A DNA stretch of 64,000 nucleotides from Streptomyces sp. SUK 48. Its GTDB lineage: Bacteria > Actinomycetota > Actinomycetes > Streptomycetales > Streptomycetaceae. The translations under genes and the position numbers were made by a program. The DNA is taken from the NCBI RefSeq assembly GCF_009650765.1, contig NZ_CP045740.1:3324001-3388000 (forward strand), written 5' to 3'. Within the stretch, counting starts at the first letter, position 1, and each line of letters opens with the position of its first letter. This document shows positions 42,292 through 51,470 of this stretch, in pieces. The notes under the pieces were generated by a model. That model ran no database searches. It had not been told where the DNA came from and saw only the letters and a program-made list of their open reading frames with translations.

Positions 42292-43917
42292 TCAGCCCAG
42301 CCGGTCCGCCAGGGCCGTGAAGTCCGTCCAGGACAGCGCGGGCGTGCCCGGGTCCCACAGCTTCTGGACGGTGGCCCGCAGCGGCATCCGGATGCCGGCC
42401 GCGACCTGGTCCGGCGTCTGCGCGTCCGGGAGGTCGCCCCACACGGCGAAGGAACCGCCGAGGATCTGGCCGTCGTACCGCGCCGGGACGGCGGCGGTGC
42501 CGCGCACCACCCGCGGGTTCCACTGCTCGTAGATCCGCCGGCCGGTCGGATAGACGAAGGTCTGCGGCTGGCCGAGCACGTAGTAGAGGAACTCGTCGTT
42601 GTAGTTGACGAGCTTGCGGCCCGCGCTCAGGTACTCCTCCGGCTGCCGGGCGCCGATCTCCTTGCCGGTCCAGTACGCGACCTGGAGATCGCCGGCGGGC
42701 GGCACGGCGGTGGAGCTGCGGTAGAAGCCGTCGTTCCAGGCGCGCAGGGTCCTGCCGTGGGCGCGGACGGTGGCGGCGCGGTCGTTCAGCCACCGGGTGG
42801 TGAGGTCGGCGACGTTGCCGTTCGCGCCGAACTTCTGCCGGGCGGCCGCGGCCAGCTGCGGATAGGCGGTCCGGGGGTCGCTCGCCATCAGCGCCTGGTA
42901 CTCGTCGCCGCCGAGGTTCCACCGGCCGCCGGTGAACAGCCCCGCGTACTCGTTCAGCAGGTCGTCGACCAGCTTGGCCGAGCCGGGCTTGGAGATGTCG
43001 ATGGCGCCCTTGGTCACCACGCCGTTGCCGTTGCGCAGCTTGAGGTCGGGGTGGGCGGCGAGGACCGCGCCCAGGTGTCCGGGCGAGTCGATCTCCGGTA
43101 CGACGGTGATGTGCCGGCTGTCCGCCAGCGCCACGATCCGCTTGACCTGCGCCTTGGTGAGGTGGTCCGGGGAGACGATCTCCGGGTGGGTGCCGGACTC
43201 GATCCGGAACGCCTGGTCGTCGGAGAAGTGCAGCCCCAGCTCGTTGTACTTCAGATCCCCCAGCTCCCGTATCCGGTCCTCTATCCAGGACTCGGAGTAC
43301 GGCTTGCGCGCGATGTCCAGCATGAAGCCGCGCACCGGCTTGGCCGGCTCGTCGCGTACGACGCCCTCCGGGGCCGTACCGCCCCCGTGCACCTCCTGCT
43401 TCAGGGTCCGGGTGCCGTAGAAGACCCCCGCCTGCCCCGGCCCCTCGATCTCGACCCGGCCGCCCCGGACGGTCATGGTGTACGACTCCTGGCCGCCGCC
43501 CCCGCCGCCCCCGCCGCCCAGGGACAGCCGCAGATCGCCCGTCCGGGTGTCGTTCCTCCGGCCCGCGTAGCTCATCCCCAGCTCGCCGGCTATCAGCCTG
43601 CCCTCGTCGGCGAGGCCCGCGTCGGCGATCACCACGCGGTCGCCGGGCCGCGGGCGCCAGCCGGGCCCGCGCGCCGGGGTGTGGGAGCGGACCGCCGGGA
43701 TCGTCCGCGGCGCCGTGGACATCGGATACGACCGGGTGGGCGAGGGACTCGTCTCGGCGACGGCCGCCTGCCCGGCGGAGCCCTGGTCACCGCCGCCCGA
43801 CGAGACCCACACCCCGATCCCCGTCCCGAGGGCGACGGCCCCGGCCACCGCGGCGGCCGCCGTCGTCCGCTTCCGCTTCACCTGTCGCGCCGACGCCCGG
43901 CGCCTGTGCTGGGTCAC
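42292..43917 (-). CDS. beta-N-acetylhexosaminidase, GH20 (secreted or membrane-anchored)
   Basis: 541-aa enzyme. A basic N-terminus (HRRRASARQVKRKR) and one hydrophobic helix form a signal or anchor. The GH20b domain and then the GH20 catalytic barrel follow, with GFMLDIARKPYSESWI and the catalytic Asp-Glu in RWNLGGDEYQ. VPEIDSPGHLGAVLAAHPDL is the conserved substrate-side segment. It removes terminal GlcNAc from chitobiose or wall fragments. A run of nine Gly (in RLSLGGG...GGQESYT, about 43495-43525) interrupts the N-terminal domain. GTG 43917 lies 6 nt after TACGTT, so probably leaderless. Confidence 0.9.
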   Translation of the reverse strand: MTQHRRRASARQVKRKRTTAAAAVAGAVALGTGIGVWVSSGGGDQGSAGQAAVAETSPSPTRSYPMSTAPRTIPAVRSHTPARGPGWRPRPGDRVVIADAGLADEGRLIAGELGMSYAGRRNDTRTGDLRLSLGGGGGGGGGQESYTMTVRGGRVEIEGPGQAGVFYGTRTLKQEVHGGGTAPEGVVRDEPAKPVRGFMLDIARKPYSESWIEDRIRELGDLKYNELGLHFSDDQAFRIESGTHPEIVSPDHLTKAQVKRIVALADSRHITVVPEIDSPGHLGAVLAAHPDLKLRNGNGVVTKGAIDISKPGSAKLVDDLLNEYAGLFTGGRWNLGGDEYQALMASDPRTAYPQLAAAARQKFGANGNVADLTTRWLNDRAATVRAHGRTLRAWNDGFYRSSTAVPPAGDLQVAYWTGKEIGARQPEEYLSAGRKLVNYNDEFLYYVLGQPQTFVYPTGRRIYEQWNPRVVRGTAAVPARYDGQILGGSFAVWGDLPDAQTPDQVAAGIRMPLRATVQKLWDPGTPALSWTDFTALADRLG

Positions 43918-43923
43918 TCGCCC

Positions 43924-43929
43924 AACGTA
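43924..43929 (-). promoter_or_regulatory. -10 element TACGTT, leaderless start of GH20 gene
   Basis: TACGTT (43929-43924) ends 6 nt before GTG 43917. A GGAGGG further upstream is too far away to serve as ribosome site. Confidence 0.4.
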
Positions 43930-44074
43930 AGGCCCTCCGCCGCTCGAACGGTCACCCGAGCGTTCGCAAACTCTCCCGTCCGGGTGAAATCCAGGCATCA
44001 CGCGGACACAGAGTTACCACTCTCGATAACCTGACGACACACCTTTCACAGCACACCCCTGCCACACACGATCT

Positions 44075-44623
44075 GTGACGCGAGGACCCACGCTGCCCTC
44101 CCACCGCCTCCCACAGCTGCCCCGGCCCCTCGACGCCTTCAACGCGGCGTCCGCCACCGAGGCCCGGGCCCTCCTCCTGCACTGCCTGCACAGCCCGCGC
44201 TGGTCCCACCGCGTGGCGGCCCACCGCCCCTACCCCGACCTGGACGCCCTCCTGGCCGCGGCGGACGAGGCGGCGTACGACCTGCCGCCGGCGGACATCG
44301 CGGAGGCGCTGTCCCACGAGGCCCTGCCGGCACTGCCGGAGAACACGTACTCCGCGGCACTCGTGGCTCTCGACGCCGCCCACGCGGCCTACGAATCCAA
44401 ATTCGGACATGTGTTCGTCATTTCGCTGGACGGCGTCCCGCCGCCCGAGAGCGCCGACTACGTCCTGGAAGCCATCCAGTCACGATCGGCGAACGATCCC
44501 GACGACGAACGCGAGATGGTCGCGGACGAACTCCGCCGCCTCGCAAGGGGCCGATTGGGCACGTATCTGAGGGGCGCGGGGTGCTGCGCGACCAGCCCGA
44601 ACACCCCCGCACCCGGCAGATAA
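44075..44623 (+). CDS. OHCU decarboxylase-like protein (UraD family)
   Basis: 182-aa helical protein. The UraD pattern is visible: LDAFNAASATEARALLLHCL, SPRWSHRVAAHRPYPDLDAL and AAYESKFGHVFVISLDG (the conserved Y-x3-FG-x-x-F segment). The family decarboxylates OHCU to S-allantoin in urate breakdown. The catalytic HPRIG motif is not intact here (SHEALPALP stands at that place), so activity is doubtful. No other urate genes are nearby. GTG 44075 has no clear RBS. Confidence 0.65.
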   Translation: MTRGPTLPSHRLPQLPRPLDAFNAASATEARALLLHCLHSPRWSHRVAAHRPYPDLDALLAAADEAAYDLPPADIAEALSHEALPALPENTYSAALVALDAAHAAYESKFGHVFVISLDGVPPPESADYVLEAIQSRSANDPDDEREMVADELRRLARGRLGTYLRGAGCCATSPNTPAPGR

Positions 44624-44814
44624 GGGGCAGAACCACCCCGGCAGCCGCCCCGGCTAGCCCAACCGCGTGCCAGTTTGATCACACAGGTAGGCCCCCCGTA
44701 AGCCTCGCCCCGCCACACCGATACCATGCTGGGGGCCGGTGGACCGTACCCGGCCGGGCCCGACCGACAGTGAAGCCGGCGCGGCCCTAGTCCCCGCTCC
44801 CGGAGGGTTCTTCC
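44624..44814 (+). promoter_or_regulatory. sdh leader/promoter region
   Basis: 191 bp without gene. Candidate elements are TTGATC (44675-44680) with TAAGCC 18 bp on, and TACCAT (44722-44727). GGAGG (44804-44810 region) precedes the sdhC GTG by 8 nt. No Rex-type palindrome seen. Confidence 0.35.
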
Positions 44815-45195
44815 GTGCCGGCTGGAACGCTGTACCGCGGCCGGGAAGGAATGTGGTCCTGGGTGGCTCATCGAGTCACCGGCGTCCTCATCTTCTTCTT
44901 CCTGTTCGTTCACGTGCTGGACACCGCTCTCGTGCGTGTCTCCCCCGAGGCTTACGACAAGGTCGTGGCCACGTACAAGACGCCGATCGTCGCGTTGCTG
45001 GAGTACGGCCTCGTCGCCGCAATCCTCTTCCACGCGCTCAACGGTCTGCGCGTCATCGCCGTCGACTTCTGGTCGAAGGGCCCGCGCTACCAGAAGCAGA
45101 TGTTCTGGACCGTGATGGGTGTCTGGATCGTGCTCATGCTCGGCGCGATCTACCCCGTGCTCGGCCACGCCGCTCGTGTTCTGTTCGGGAGCTGA
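44815..45195 (+). CDS. sdhC: succinate dehydrogenase cytochrome b556 subunit
   Basis: 126-aa membrane anchor of complex II with three TM helices. The heme/quinone helix region is WSWVAHRVTGVLIFFFLFVHVLD, with Ser/Arg for quinone and a heme His (FVHV). LFHALNGLRVIAVD is the second SdhC signature. First gene of sdhCDAB; GTG 44815 with GGAGG 8 nt upstream. The complex links the TCA cycle to the menaquinone pool. Confidence 0.95.
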   Translation: MPAGTLYRGREGMWSWVAHRVTGVLIFFFLFVHVLDTALVRVSPEAYDKVVATYKTPIVALLEYGLVAAILFHALNGLRVIAVDFWSKGPRYQKQMFWTVMGVWIVLMLGAIYPVLGHAARVLFGS

Positions 45196-45200
45196 CGCCG

Positions 45201-45683
45201 ATGTCTACCACTGAGACCACCGCCTCCGGGGTCGGCCCCGTCGAGGGTGCCGCCGTCTACAACGTGGACAACCCGGCCCCGCTGATCGAGGCTCCGCGCA
45301 AGCGGACCAAGAAGACCCCGAAGTCCACCCGCGGCAACTTCGAGCTGGCGGCGTGGCTGTTCATGCGCCTGTCCGGCATCGTGCTGGTCGTCCTCGTCAT
45401 CGGCCACCTGGTCATCCAGCTGGTCCTGGACGGCGGCGTCTCCAAGGTCGGCTTCGCCTTCGTCGCCGGCCGCTGGGCCTCCCCCTGGTGGCAGATCTGG
45501 GACCTGGCCATGCTGTGGCTCGCGATGCTGCACGGCGCCAACGGCCTGCGCACGGTCATCAACGACTACGCCGAGCGGGCCGCGTCCCGCATGTGGCTGA
45601 AGGCCCTGCTGTACACCGCCACGGTGTGGACCATCCTGCTGGGCACGCTGGTGATCTTCACCTTCGACCCGAACATCCGCTAG
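45201..45683 (+). CDS. sdhD: succinate dehydrogenase hydrophobic anchor subunit
   Basis: 160-aa second anchor. A 45-residue polar N-terminus is followed by three TM helices with RLSGIVLVVLVIGHLVIQLV (heme His) and MLHGANGLRTVINDYAER. ATG 45201 is 5 bp after the sdhC stop. The protein pairs with SdhC to hold heme b and quinone sites. Confidence 0.93.
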   Translation: MSTTETTASGVGPVEGAAVYNVDNPAPLIEAPRKRTKKTPKSTRGNFELAAWLFMRLSGIVLVVLVIGHLVIQLVLDGGVSKVGFAFVAGRWASPWWQIWDLAMLWLAMLHGANGLRTVINDYAERAASRMWLKALLYTATVWTILLGTLVIFTFDPNIR

Positions 45684-45702
45684 GCACGGGGCTGCGAGAA
45701 TC

Positions 45703-47457
45703 ATGAAGATCCACAAGTACGACACCGTCATCGTCGGCGCCGGTGGCGCGGGCATGCGTGCCGCCATCGAGGCGACGAAGCGCAGCCGCACCGCGGTCCT
45801 GACCAAGCTCTACCCCACCCGCTCCCACACGGGCGCCGCGCAGGGCGGTATGGCCGCCGCGCTCGCCAACGTGGAGGAGGACAACTGGGAGTGGCACACC
45901 TTCGACACGATCAAGGGCGGCGACTACCTGGTCGACCAGGACGCCGCCGAGATCCTGGCGAAGGAGGCCATCGACGCGGTCCTCGACCTGGAGAAGATGG
46001 GCCTGCCGTTCAACCGGACGCCCAAGGGTGAGATCGACCAGCGCCGCTTCGGCGGTCACTCCCGCAACCACGGCGAGGCCCCGGTCCGCCGTGCCTGCTA
46101 CGCGGCCGACCGCACCGGCCACATGATCCTTCAGACGCTGTACCAGAACTGCGTCAAGGAGGGCGTGGAGTTCTTCAACGAGTTCTACGTCCTGGACCAG
46201 CTGATCACCGAGGTCGACGGCGTCCGGAAGTCCGCCGGTGTCGTGGCCTACGAGCTGGCGACCGGCGAGATCCACGTCTTCCAGGCGAAGTCGGTCATCT
46301 ACGCGTCCGGCGGCACCGGCAAGTTCTTCCGGGTGACCTCCAACGCGCACACCCTGACCGGTGACGGCCAGGCCGCCTGCTACCGCCGGGGCCTGCCGCT
46401 GGAGGACATGGAGTTCTTCCAGTTCCACCCGACCGGCATCTGGCGCATGGGCATCCTGCTCACCGAGGGTGCCCGCGGTGAGGGCGGCATCCTGCGCAAC
46501 AAGGACGGCGAGCGCTTCATGGAGAAGTACGCTCCCGTCATGAAGGACCTGGCGTCCCGTGACGTCGTGTCCCGCTCCATCTACACGGAGATCCGCGAGG
46601 GCCGCGGCTGCGGTCCCGAGGGCGACCACGTGTACCTGGACCTCACCCACCTGCCGCCGGAGCAGCTGGACGCCAAGCTCCCGGACATCACCGAGTTCGC
46701 GCGCACCTACCTCGGTATCGAGCCGTACACGGACCCGATCCCGATCCAGCCGACCGCGCACTACGCGATGGGCGGCATCCCGACCAACGTCGAGGGTGAG
46801 GTCCTGGCGGACAACACCACCGTCGTGCCGGGTCTGTACGCGGCCGGCGAGGTCGCCTGCGTGTCGGTGCACGGCGCCAACCGCCTGGGCACCAACTCGC
46901 TGCTCGACATCAACGTCTTCGGGCGCCGCGCGGGCATCGCCGCCGCCGAGTACTCCCACACGGCCGACTTCGTCGAGCTGCCGGAGAACCCGGAGTCCCT
47001 GGTCGTCGAGCAGATCGAGCGGCTGCGCAACTCCACCGGCAACGAGCGGGTGGCCACGCTGCGCCGCGAGCTCCAGGAGACCATGGACGCCAACGTCATG
47101 GTGTTCCGCACCGAGCAGACGATCAAGACGGCGGTCGAGAAGATCGCCGAGCTGCGCGAGCGCTACAAGAACGTGTCCATCCAGGACAAGGGCAAGCGGT
47201 TCAACACGGACCTCCTGGAGGCCATCGAGCTGGGCAACCTGCTCGACCTGGCCGAGGTCATGGCCACGTCGGCCCTGGCCCGCAAGGAGTCCCGCGGCGG
47301 TCACTACCGCGAGGACTACCCGAACCGCGACGACGTCAACTTCATGCGCCACACCATGGCGTACCGCGAGGTGGGCGACGACGGCGCCGAGTCCATCCGT
47401 CTCGACTACAAGCCGGTCGTCCAGACCCGCTACCAGCCGATGGAGCGTAAGTACTGA
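45703..47457 (+). CDS. sdhA: succinate dehydrogenase flavoprotein subunit
   Basis: 584-aa catalytic subunit. FAD Rossmann start DTVIVGAGGAGMRAA; the covalent flavin His is H42 in TRSHTGAAQGG. Active-site segments GGHSRNHGEAPVRRACYAAD, FQFHPTG and the later HGANRLGTNSLLD are all intact. Full family length. It ends with TGATG, sharing one base with the sdhB start. It oxidises succinate to fumarate. Confidence 0.97.
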   Translation: MKIHKYDTVIVGAGGAGMRAAIEATKRSRTAVLTKLYPTRSHTGAAQGGMAAALANVEEDNWEWHTFDTIKGGDYLVDQDAAEILAKEAIDAVLDLEKMGLPFNRTPKGEIDQRRFGGHSRNHGEAPVRRACYAADRTGHMILQTLYQNCVKEGVEFFNEFYVLDQLITEVDGVRKSAGVVAYELATGEIHVFQAKSVIYASGGTGKFFRVTSNAHTLTGDGQAACYRRGLPLEDMEFFQFHPTGIWRMGILLTEGARGEGGILRNKDGERFMEKYAPVMKDLASRDVVSRSIYTEIREGRGCGPEGDHVYLDLTHLPPEQLDAKLPDITEFARTYLGIEPYTDPIPIQPTAHYAMGGIPTNVEGEVLADNTTVVPGLYAAGEVACVSVHGANRLGTNSLLDINVFGRRAGIAAAEYSHTADFVELPENPESLVVEQIERLRNSTGNERVATLRRELQETMDANVMVFRTEQTIKTAVEKIAELRERYKNVSIQDKGKRFNTDLLEAIELGNLLDLAEVMATSALARKESRGGHYREDYPNRDDVNFMRHTMAYREVGDDGAESIRLDYKPVVQTRYQPMERKY

Positions 47458-48236
47458 TGGCTACCCCTGTTCTGGACAAGGCGGACGCGGCCGGCCAGCC
47501 CGAGCCCGGCTTCGCCGACTCCCCCTACATCACGGTCACCTTCCGGATCCGCCGGTTCAACCCGGAGGTCTCGGCGGAGGCCGTCTGGGAAGACTTCCAG
47601 CTGGAGATCGACCCGAAGGAGCGTGTCCTCGACGGTCTCCACAAGATCAAGTGGGACGTCGACGGCACCCTCACGTTCCGCCGCTCCTGCGCGCACGGCA
47701 TCTGCGGCTCGGACGCCATGCGGATCAACGGCAAGAACCGCCTTGCCTGCAAGACGCTGATCAAGGACATCAACCCCGAGAAGCCGATCACGGTCGAGCC
47801 CATCAAGGGCCTGACGGTCCTCAAGGACCTGGTCGTGGACATGGAGCCGTTCTTCCAGGCGTACCGGGACGTCATGCCGTTCCTGATCACCAAGGAGACG
47901 AACGAGCCGACGCGCGAGCGTCTGCAGTCCGCGGAGGACCGGGCGCGCTTCGACGACACCACCAAGTGCATCCTGTGCGCCGCGTGCACGTCGTCCTGCC
48001 CGGTGTTCTGGAACGACGGCCAGTACTTCGGCCCGGCCGCGATCGTCAACGCCCACCGCTTCATCTTCGACTCGCGTGACGAGGCCGGGGAGCAGCGTCT
48101 CGAGGTGCTGAACGACCGTGACGGCGTGTGGCGCTGCCGTACGACCTTCAACTGCACCGACGCGTGCCCGCGTGGCATCGAGGTCACCAAGGCGATCCAG
48201 GAAGTCAAGCGGGCGCTGATCACCCGCCGCTACTGA
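47457..48236 (+). CDS. sdhB: succinate dehydrogenase iron-sulfur subunit
   Basis: 259-aa electron-transfer subunit. The [2Fe-2S] ligands lie in RRSCAHGICGSDAM plus a later Cys (NRLAC). The [4Fe-4S] and [3Fe-4S] sites lie in CILCAACTSSCPV and CTDACPRGIEV. An N-terminal extension of about 20 residues precedes the ferredoxin fold, as in actinobacteria. Last gene of the operon, with a strong hairpin 18 bp downstream. Confidence 0.97.
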   Translation: MATPVLDKADAAGQPEPGFADSPYITVTFRIRRFNPEVSAEAVWEDFQLEIDPKERVLDGLHKIKWDVDGTLTFRRSCAHGICGSDAMRINGKNRLACKTLIKDINPEKPITVEPIKGLTVLKDLVVDMEPFFQAYRDVMPFLITKETNEPTRERLQSAEDRARFDDTTKCILCAACTSSCPVFWNDGQYFGPAAIVNAHRFIFDSRDEAGEQRLEVLNDRDGVWRCRTTFNCTDACPRGIEVTKAIQEVKRALITRRY

Positions 48237-48254
48237 CGCGACGCCTGGCGCGAC

Positions 48255-48296
48255 ACGAGGGCCGTTCCCCCGTTCGGGGGAACGGCCCTCGTCTTT
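48255..48296 (+). terminator. strong terminator after sdhB
   Basis: A perfect 17-bp stem: 48255-48271 pairs with 48276-48292 around a GTTC loop, then TTT. Begins 18 bp past the sdhB stop. Confidence 0.88.
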
Positions 48297-48437
48297 GGGC
48301 GGCACCACCGGACGACGGTGCCGGCGTTCGGTCCGGAGACGTTCCCGGCGGTCATGGGGCAGGCCGACCACGCCCGCTCGCCGAGCAGCGGGTGAGCCGA
48401 CGGCCCGGTCATCACGGAATACCGGGGGACGGCGCTC

Positions 48438-48443
48438 TAATCT
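48438..48443 (+). promoter_or_regulatory. -10 element TAATCT, leaderless start of VOC gene
   Basis: TAATCT ends 6 nt before ATG 48450; no Shine-Dalgarno site. Confidence 0.4.
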
Positions 48444-48449
48444 GACGAC

Positions 48450-48860
48450 ATGTCAGGCGAAGAGTCGTACGAACTGCTCGGGTTCGACAACGTACTGCTC
48501 CCCGTCGGGGACCTCGCGGAGGCCGTCGGGTTCTACGAGCGGGCCGGGTTCGGGGTGGGGTTCCGGTTCGACGAGGCCGGGATCGCGCTGCTCACGGCGG
48601 GGAAGGAGACGCCGGGAATCCTGCTGCGGGTGGAGGAGGCGCTGGGCCATCGCAGTCCGCCGTGGCCCTCGCCGCGGCTGTGGCTGGAGGTGCCGGACGC
48701 GCGGGTGGCGGCGCGGCGGCTCGCGGCCGTGGGCATCGAGCCGGTGGACGAGGTGTTCCAGACGGCGACCGGCTGGACGGTGGAGATCGCCGACCCCTGG
48801 GGCAATGTGCTCGGGCTGACGGACTACACCCGGCGCCCGGAGTTGGGCCGCACAGGCTGA
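48450..48860 (+). CDS. VOC (glyoxalase/bleomycin-resistance fold) protein
   Basis: 136-aa two-module VOC protein: DNVLLPVGDLAEAVGFYERAGF at the start, LWLEVPDARVAARRLAAVG in the middle, and WTVEIADPWGNVLGLTDYT at the end. The metal position in the last strand is Glu (VEIADPWGN), as in many actinobacterial VOC proteins. Substrate unknown. Upstream of a TetR gene on the same strand but with its own promoter signal. Confidence 0.88.
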   Translation: MSGEESYELLGFDNVLLPVGDLAEAVGFYERAGFGVGFRFDEAGIALLTAGKETPGILLRVEEALGHRSPPWPSPRLWLEVPDARVAARRLAAVGIEPVDEVFQTATGWTVEIADPWGNVLGLTDYTRRPELGRTG

Positions 48861-48884
48861 GCCGGGCGCCCGTACGGCACTCGT

Positions 48885-48890
48885 TAGGCT
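48885..48890 (+). promoter_or_regulatory. -10 element TAGGCT, leaderless start of TetR gene
   Basis: TAGGCT ends 7 nt before GTG 48898; no Shine-Dalgarno site. Confidence 0.4.
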
Positions 48891-48897
48891 TCGTGGC

Positions 48898-49650
48898 GTG
48901 CCCGTGAAGAACGACGGTCCCGAGGCGGCCGGTACCCCCAGCAGCAAGTCCGAGCAGACCCGTGCGCTGATCCTGGAGACGGCCATGCGGCTGTTCCGGG
49001 AGCGGGGGTACGACAAGACCACCATGCGGGCGATCGCCCAGGAGGCGGGCGTCTCCGTCGGCAACGCGTACTACTACTTCGAGGGCAAGGAACACCTGAT
49101 CCAGGGTTTCTACGACCGGATCGCGGCCGAGCACCGGCAGGCGGTCCGGGGCATCCTGGAGCGGGAGACGGACCTGGAGGCCCGGCTCGCGGGCGTCCTC
49201 ACCGCCTGGCTGGACATCGCGCGGCCGTACCACGAGTTCGCGGTGCAGTTCTTCAAGAACGCCGCCGACCCGGACAGCCCGCTGAGCCCCTTCTCCCAGG
49301 AGAGCGAGCACGCGCGCGAACAGGCGATCCAGGTGCACCGGGAGGTGCTGACCGGCTCCAAAGCCAAGGTACCGGCCGAACTCCGGGACGTGCTGCCGGA
49401 GTTGATGTGGCTGGCCCAGATGGGCCTCATCATGTACTGGATCTTCGACCGCACCGAGCACCGCGAACGCAGCTACCGCCTGGCCCGCCGGGGCGCCCGC
49501 CTCACCTCCCGCGGTGTCACCCTCTCCCGGTTCCGCGTCCTGCGCCCGCTGGTCCTGGAGGTCCACGAACTGTTCACGGACTTCCTGCCGGGGATGACGA
49601 GGCTGCTGCCGACCCCGAGCCCGGCCCCGGGCACGGAGAGCCGGGACTGA
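48898..49650 (+). CDS. TetR-family regulator
   Basis: 250-aa regulator. HTH: ILETAMRLFRERGYDKTTMRAIAQEAGVSVGNAYYYFEGKE (about residues 25-66). The C-terminal helical ligand domain has AQMGLIMYWIFDRTEHRERSYRLARRG near its end, typical of a large actinobacterial TetR subgroup. Start GTG 48898 follows TAGGCT by 7 nt. Not divergent with an obvious target; it converges with a solute-binding-protein gene through a shared hairpin. Confidence 0.88.
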   Translation: MPVKNDGPEAAGTPSSKSEQTRALILETAMRLFRERGYDKTTMRAIAQEAGVSVGNAYYYFEGKEHLIQGFYDRIAAEHRQAVRGILERETDLEARLAGVLTAWLDIARPYHEFAVQFFKNAADPDSPLSPFSQESEHAREQAIQVHREVLTGSKAKVPAELRDVLPELMWLAQMGLIMYWIFDRTEHRERSYRLARRGARLTSRGVTLSRFRVLRPLVLEVHELFTDFLPGMTRLLPTPSPAPGTESRD

Positions 49651-49655
49651 ACGGC

Positions 49656-49686
49656 GCGGGGCCGCCCCCTTCGGGGGACGGCCCGC
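49656..49686. terminator. bidirectional hairpin between TetR and peptide-binding protein genes
   Basis: GCGGGGCCGCCCCC and GGGGGACGGCCCGC pair around a TTC loop with one bulge on each side. It lies between two convergent stops (49650, 49699). Confidence 0.7.
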
Positions 49687-49698
49687 GACGCGCCGGGG

Positions 49699-51258
49699 TC
49701 AGATCCAGTCCAGCCGCCACAGGCGGTACACGCCCGTGCCGTCCATCAGGTACTGGCCGCCGCCCACGTCCTCCGTGGTGACCGTGTACTCCTTGCGCTG
49801 CCACAGCGGGATCAGGGGGACGTCCTGGGCGATGGTGGACTGGATCTGCTGGAAGTCGGAGGCGGCCCGGCTCCGGTCGGCGAACTGCTGGCTGTTGCGG
49901 ATGAGCTGGTCGACCGTCTTGTTGCTGTAGCCGGTGGCCATGGTGGAGCCGGTGCCGACCAGCGGCTGGCCGAAGGTGTCGGCGTCGGGGTAGTCCGCGA
50001 CCCAGCCGACGGCCCAGGCGTCGAGCTTGCCCGCGGCCATCCGCTCCTGGAAGTCGGTCCACTCGTAGCCCTTGACGTCGACCTTGAACAGGCCGCCCGC
50101 CTCCAGCTGCTTCTTCAGCGCCGCGGCCTCCACCTCGCCGGGGCCCTGGCCCTTGCCGTAGGCGAAGGTGAAGTGGACCGGCAGGCTCACCCCGGCCTGG
50201 GTGAGCAGGGCGCGCGCCTTCTTCGCGCTCTGCGTCGGGTAGGCGTCGAAGAACGACGTGGTGTGGCCGGTGATGCCGGTCGGGATCAGCGAGTACAGCG
50301 GGTCGACCGTGCCCTGGTAGACCGTGGCCGCCAGCTGCTCCTGGTCGACCAGCCAGGCGACCGCCTGCCGCACCCGCACGTCGTGCAGCGGGGAGCCGGC
50401 CCGGGTGTTGAGGTACAGGTTGCGGGTCTCGGAGGAGTCGGACTCGGTCACCCGCTCCTTGGGGTCGCTCGGGTTCAGCCCGGCGAGCACGTCCGGCGGC
50501 AGCGTGCGCGAGGCCACGTCGACGTCCTTCGCCTTCCACGCCGCGTTCAGCTTCGCGGAGTCGCTGTAGTAACGCAGCTCGACCGGGCGGCCGGTGGAGC
50601 CGAGGTAGCCCTTGTACGTCGGGTTCGGCGCGAGCCGGGCCTGCTCGTCCTTGGTGTACGAGGTGAGCCGGTAGGGACCGGTGCCGTCGACCGCGGAGTC
50701 CTTGCGCAGCGACTTCGCCGGGTAGGTGTCCCGGTCCACGATCGCGCCCGCGCCGGTGGCGACCTTCAGCGGGAAGGTGGCGTCCGGCTCCGAGAGGTGG
50801 AAGGTGACGGTGCGCGGGTCGTCGGCGGTCACCGAGGAGAGGTCGGCGAGCAGCGAGGAGGGGCCGACGTCGGAGTTGATCCGCTTGACCCGGTCGAAGG
50901 AGAACTTCACGTCCTCGGCCGTCATCGCCCGCCCGCTGGGGAAGGTGATCCCCGTGCGCAGGGTGCACCGGTAGGTCTTGGTGTCGCTGCCGACGAAGGC
51001 GCAGCTCTTGGCCGCGTCCGGCACCGGCTGCACACCGTCCGGCTCGAAGGTCATCAGCGTCTGGAACACATTGCTGAACAGGGCCCAGGACCCCGCGTCA
51101 TACGCGCCGGCCGGGTCGAGCGAGGTGACCGCGTCCGTGGTTCCGACCGTGATGGTCTTGTTCTTGTTCTCCTGTGACGGCAGCAGTTTCCAGCCGCCGA
51201 TGCCCACGATCGCCAGCACGAGCAATGTCACGACAATCCGCATGCGAACAGATCGCAC
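49699..51258 (-). CDS. family 5 (peptide/nickel-type) extracellular solute-binding protein
   Basis: 519-aa SBP_bac_5 protein. It has VGTTDAVTSLDPAGAYDAGS, the family segment ITFPSGRAMTAEDVKFSFDRV (about 104-124), and a C-terminal VPLIPLWQRKEYTV. The N-terminus is VRSVRMRIVVTLLVLAIVGIGGWKLLP (stated as residues 1-27), with no lipobox Cys after the hydrophobic stretch, so it is probably anchored by an uncleaved helix or released. No permease or ATPase gene is adjacent, making it an orphan binding protein. GTG 51258 has GGGAGGG upstream. Confidence 0.87.
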   Translation of the reverse strand: MRSVRMRIVVTLLVLAIVGIGGWKLLPSQENKNKTITVGTTDAVTSLDPAGAYDAGSWALFSNVFQTLMTFEPDGVQPVPDAAKSCAFVGSDTKTYRCTLRTGITFPSGRAMTAEDVKFSFDRVKRINSDVGPSSLLADLSSVTADDPRTVTFHLSEPDATFPLKVATGAGAIVDRDTYPAKSLRKDSAVDGTGPYRLTSYTKDEQARLAPNPTYKGYLGSTGRPVELRYYSDSAKLNAAWKAKDVDVASRTLPPDVLAGLNPSDPKERVTESDSSETRNLYLNTRAGSPLHDVRVRQAVAWLVDQEQLAATVYQGTVDPLYSLIPTGITGHTTSFFDAYPTQSAKKARALLTQAGVSLPVHFTFAYGKGQGPGEVEAAALKKQLEAGGLFKVDVKGYEWTDFQERMAAGKLDAWAVGWVADYPDADTFGQPLVGTGSTMATGYSNKTVDQLIRNSQQFADRSRAASDFQQIQSTIAQDVPLIPLWQRKEYTVTTEDVGGGQYLMDGTGVYRLWRLDWI

Positions 51259-51470
51259 GGTGGTGCCCTCCCCAGACCCTTGTGAGGTCCTACCCCTGGT
51301 CAGCACAAATCCCGCCACTCCCCTGAGTGACGCGGCTCACCCAATCACACGTGTTTCGGCGTGGGAAGGGCTTTCTGACCAGTTGTGGAAGAACTTGCCC
51401 AAGACGTTGTCTCCGCCGGGAGTTCGCCGTGCCTTCACAGCGTCTCCACAGGTGGCGGGGGAGATTCCGG

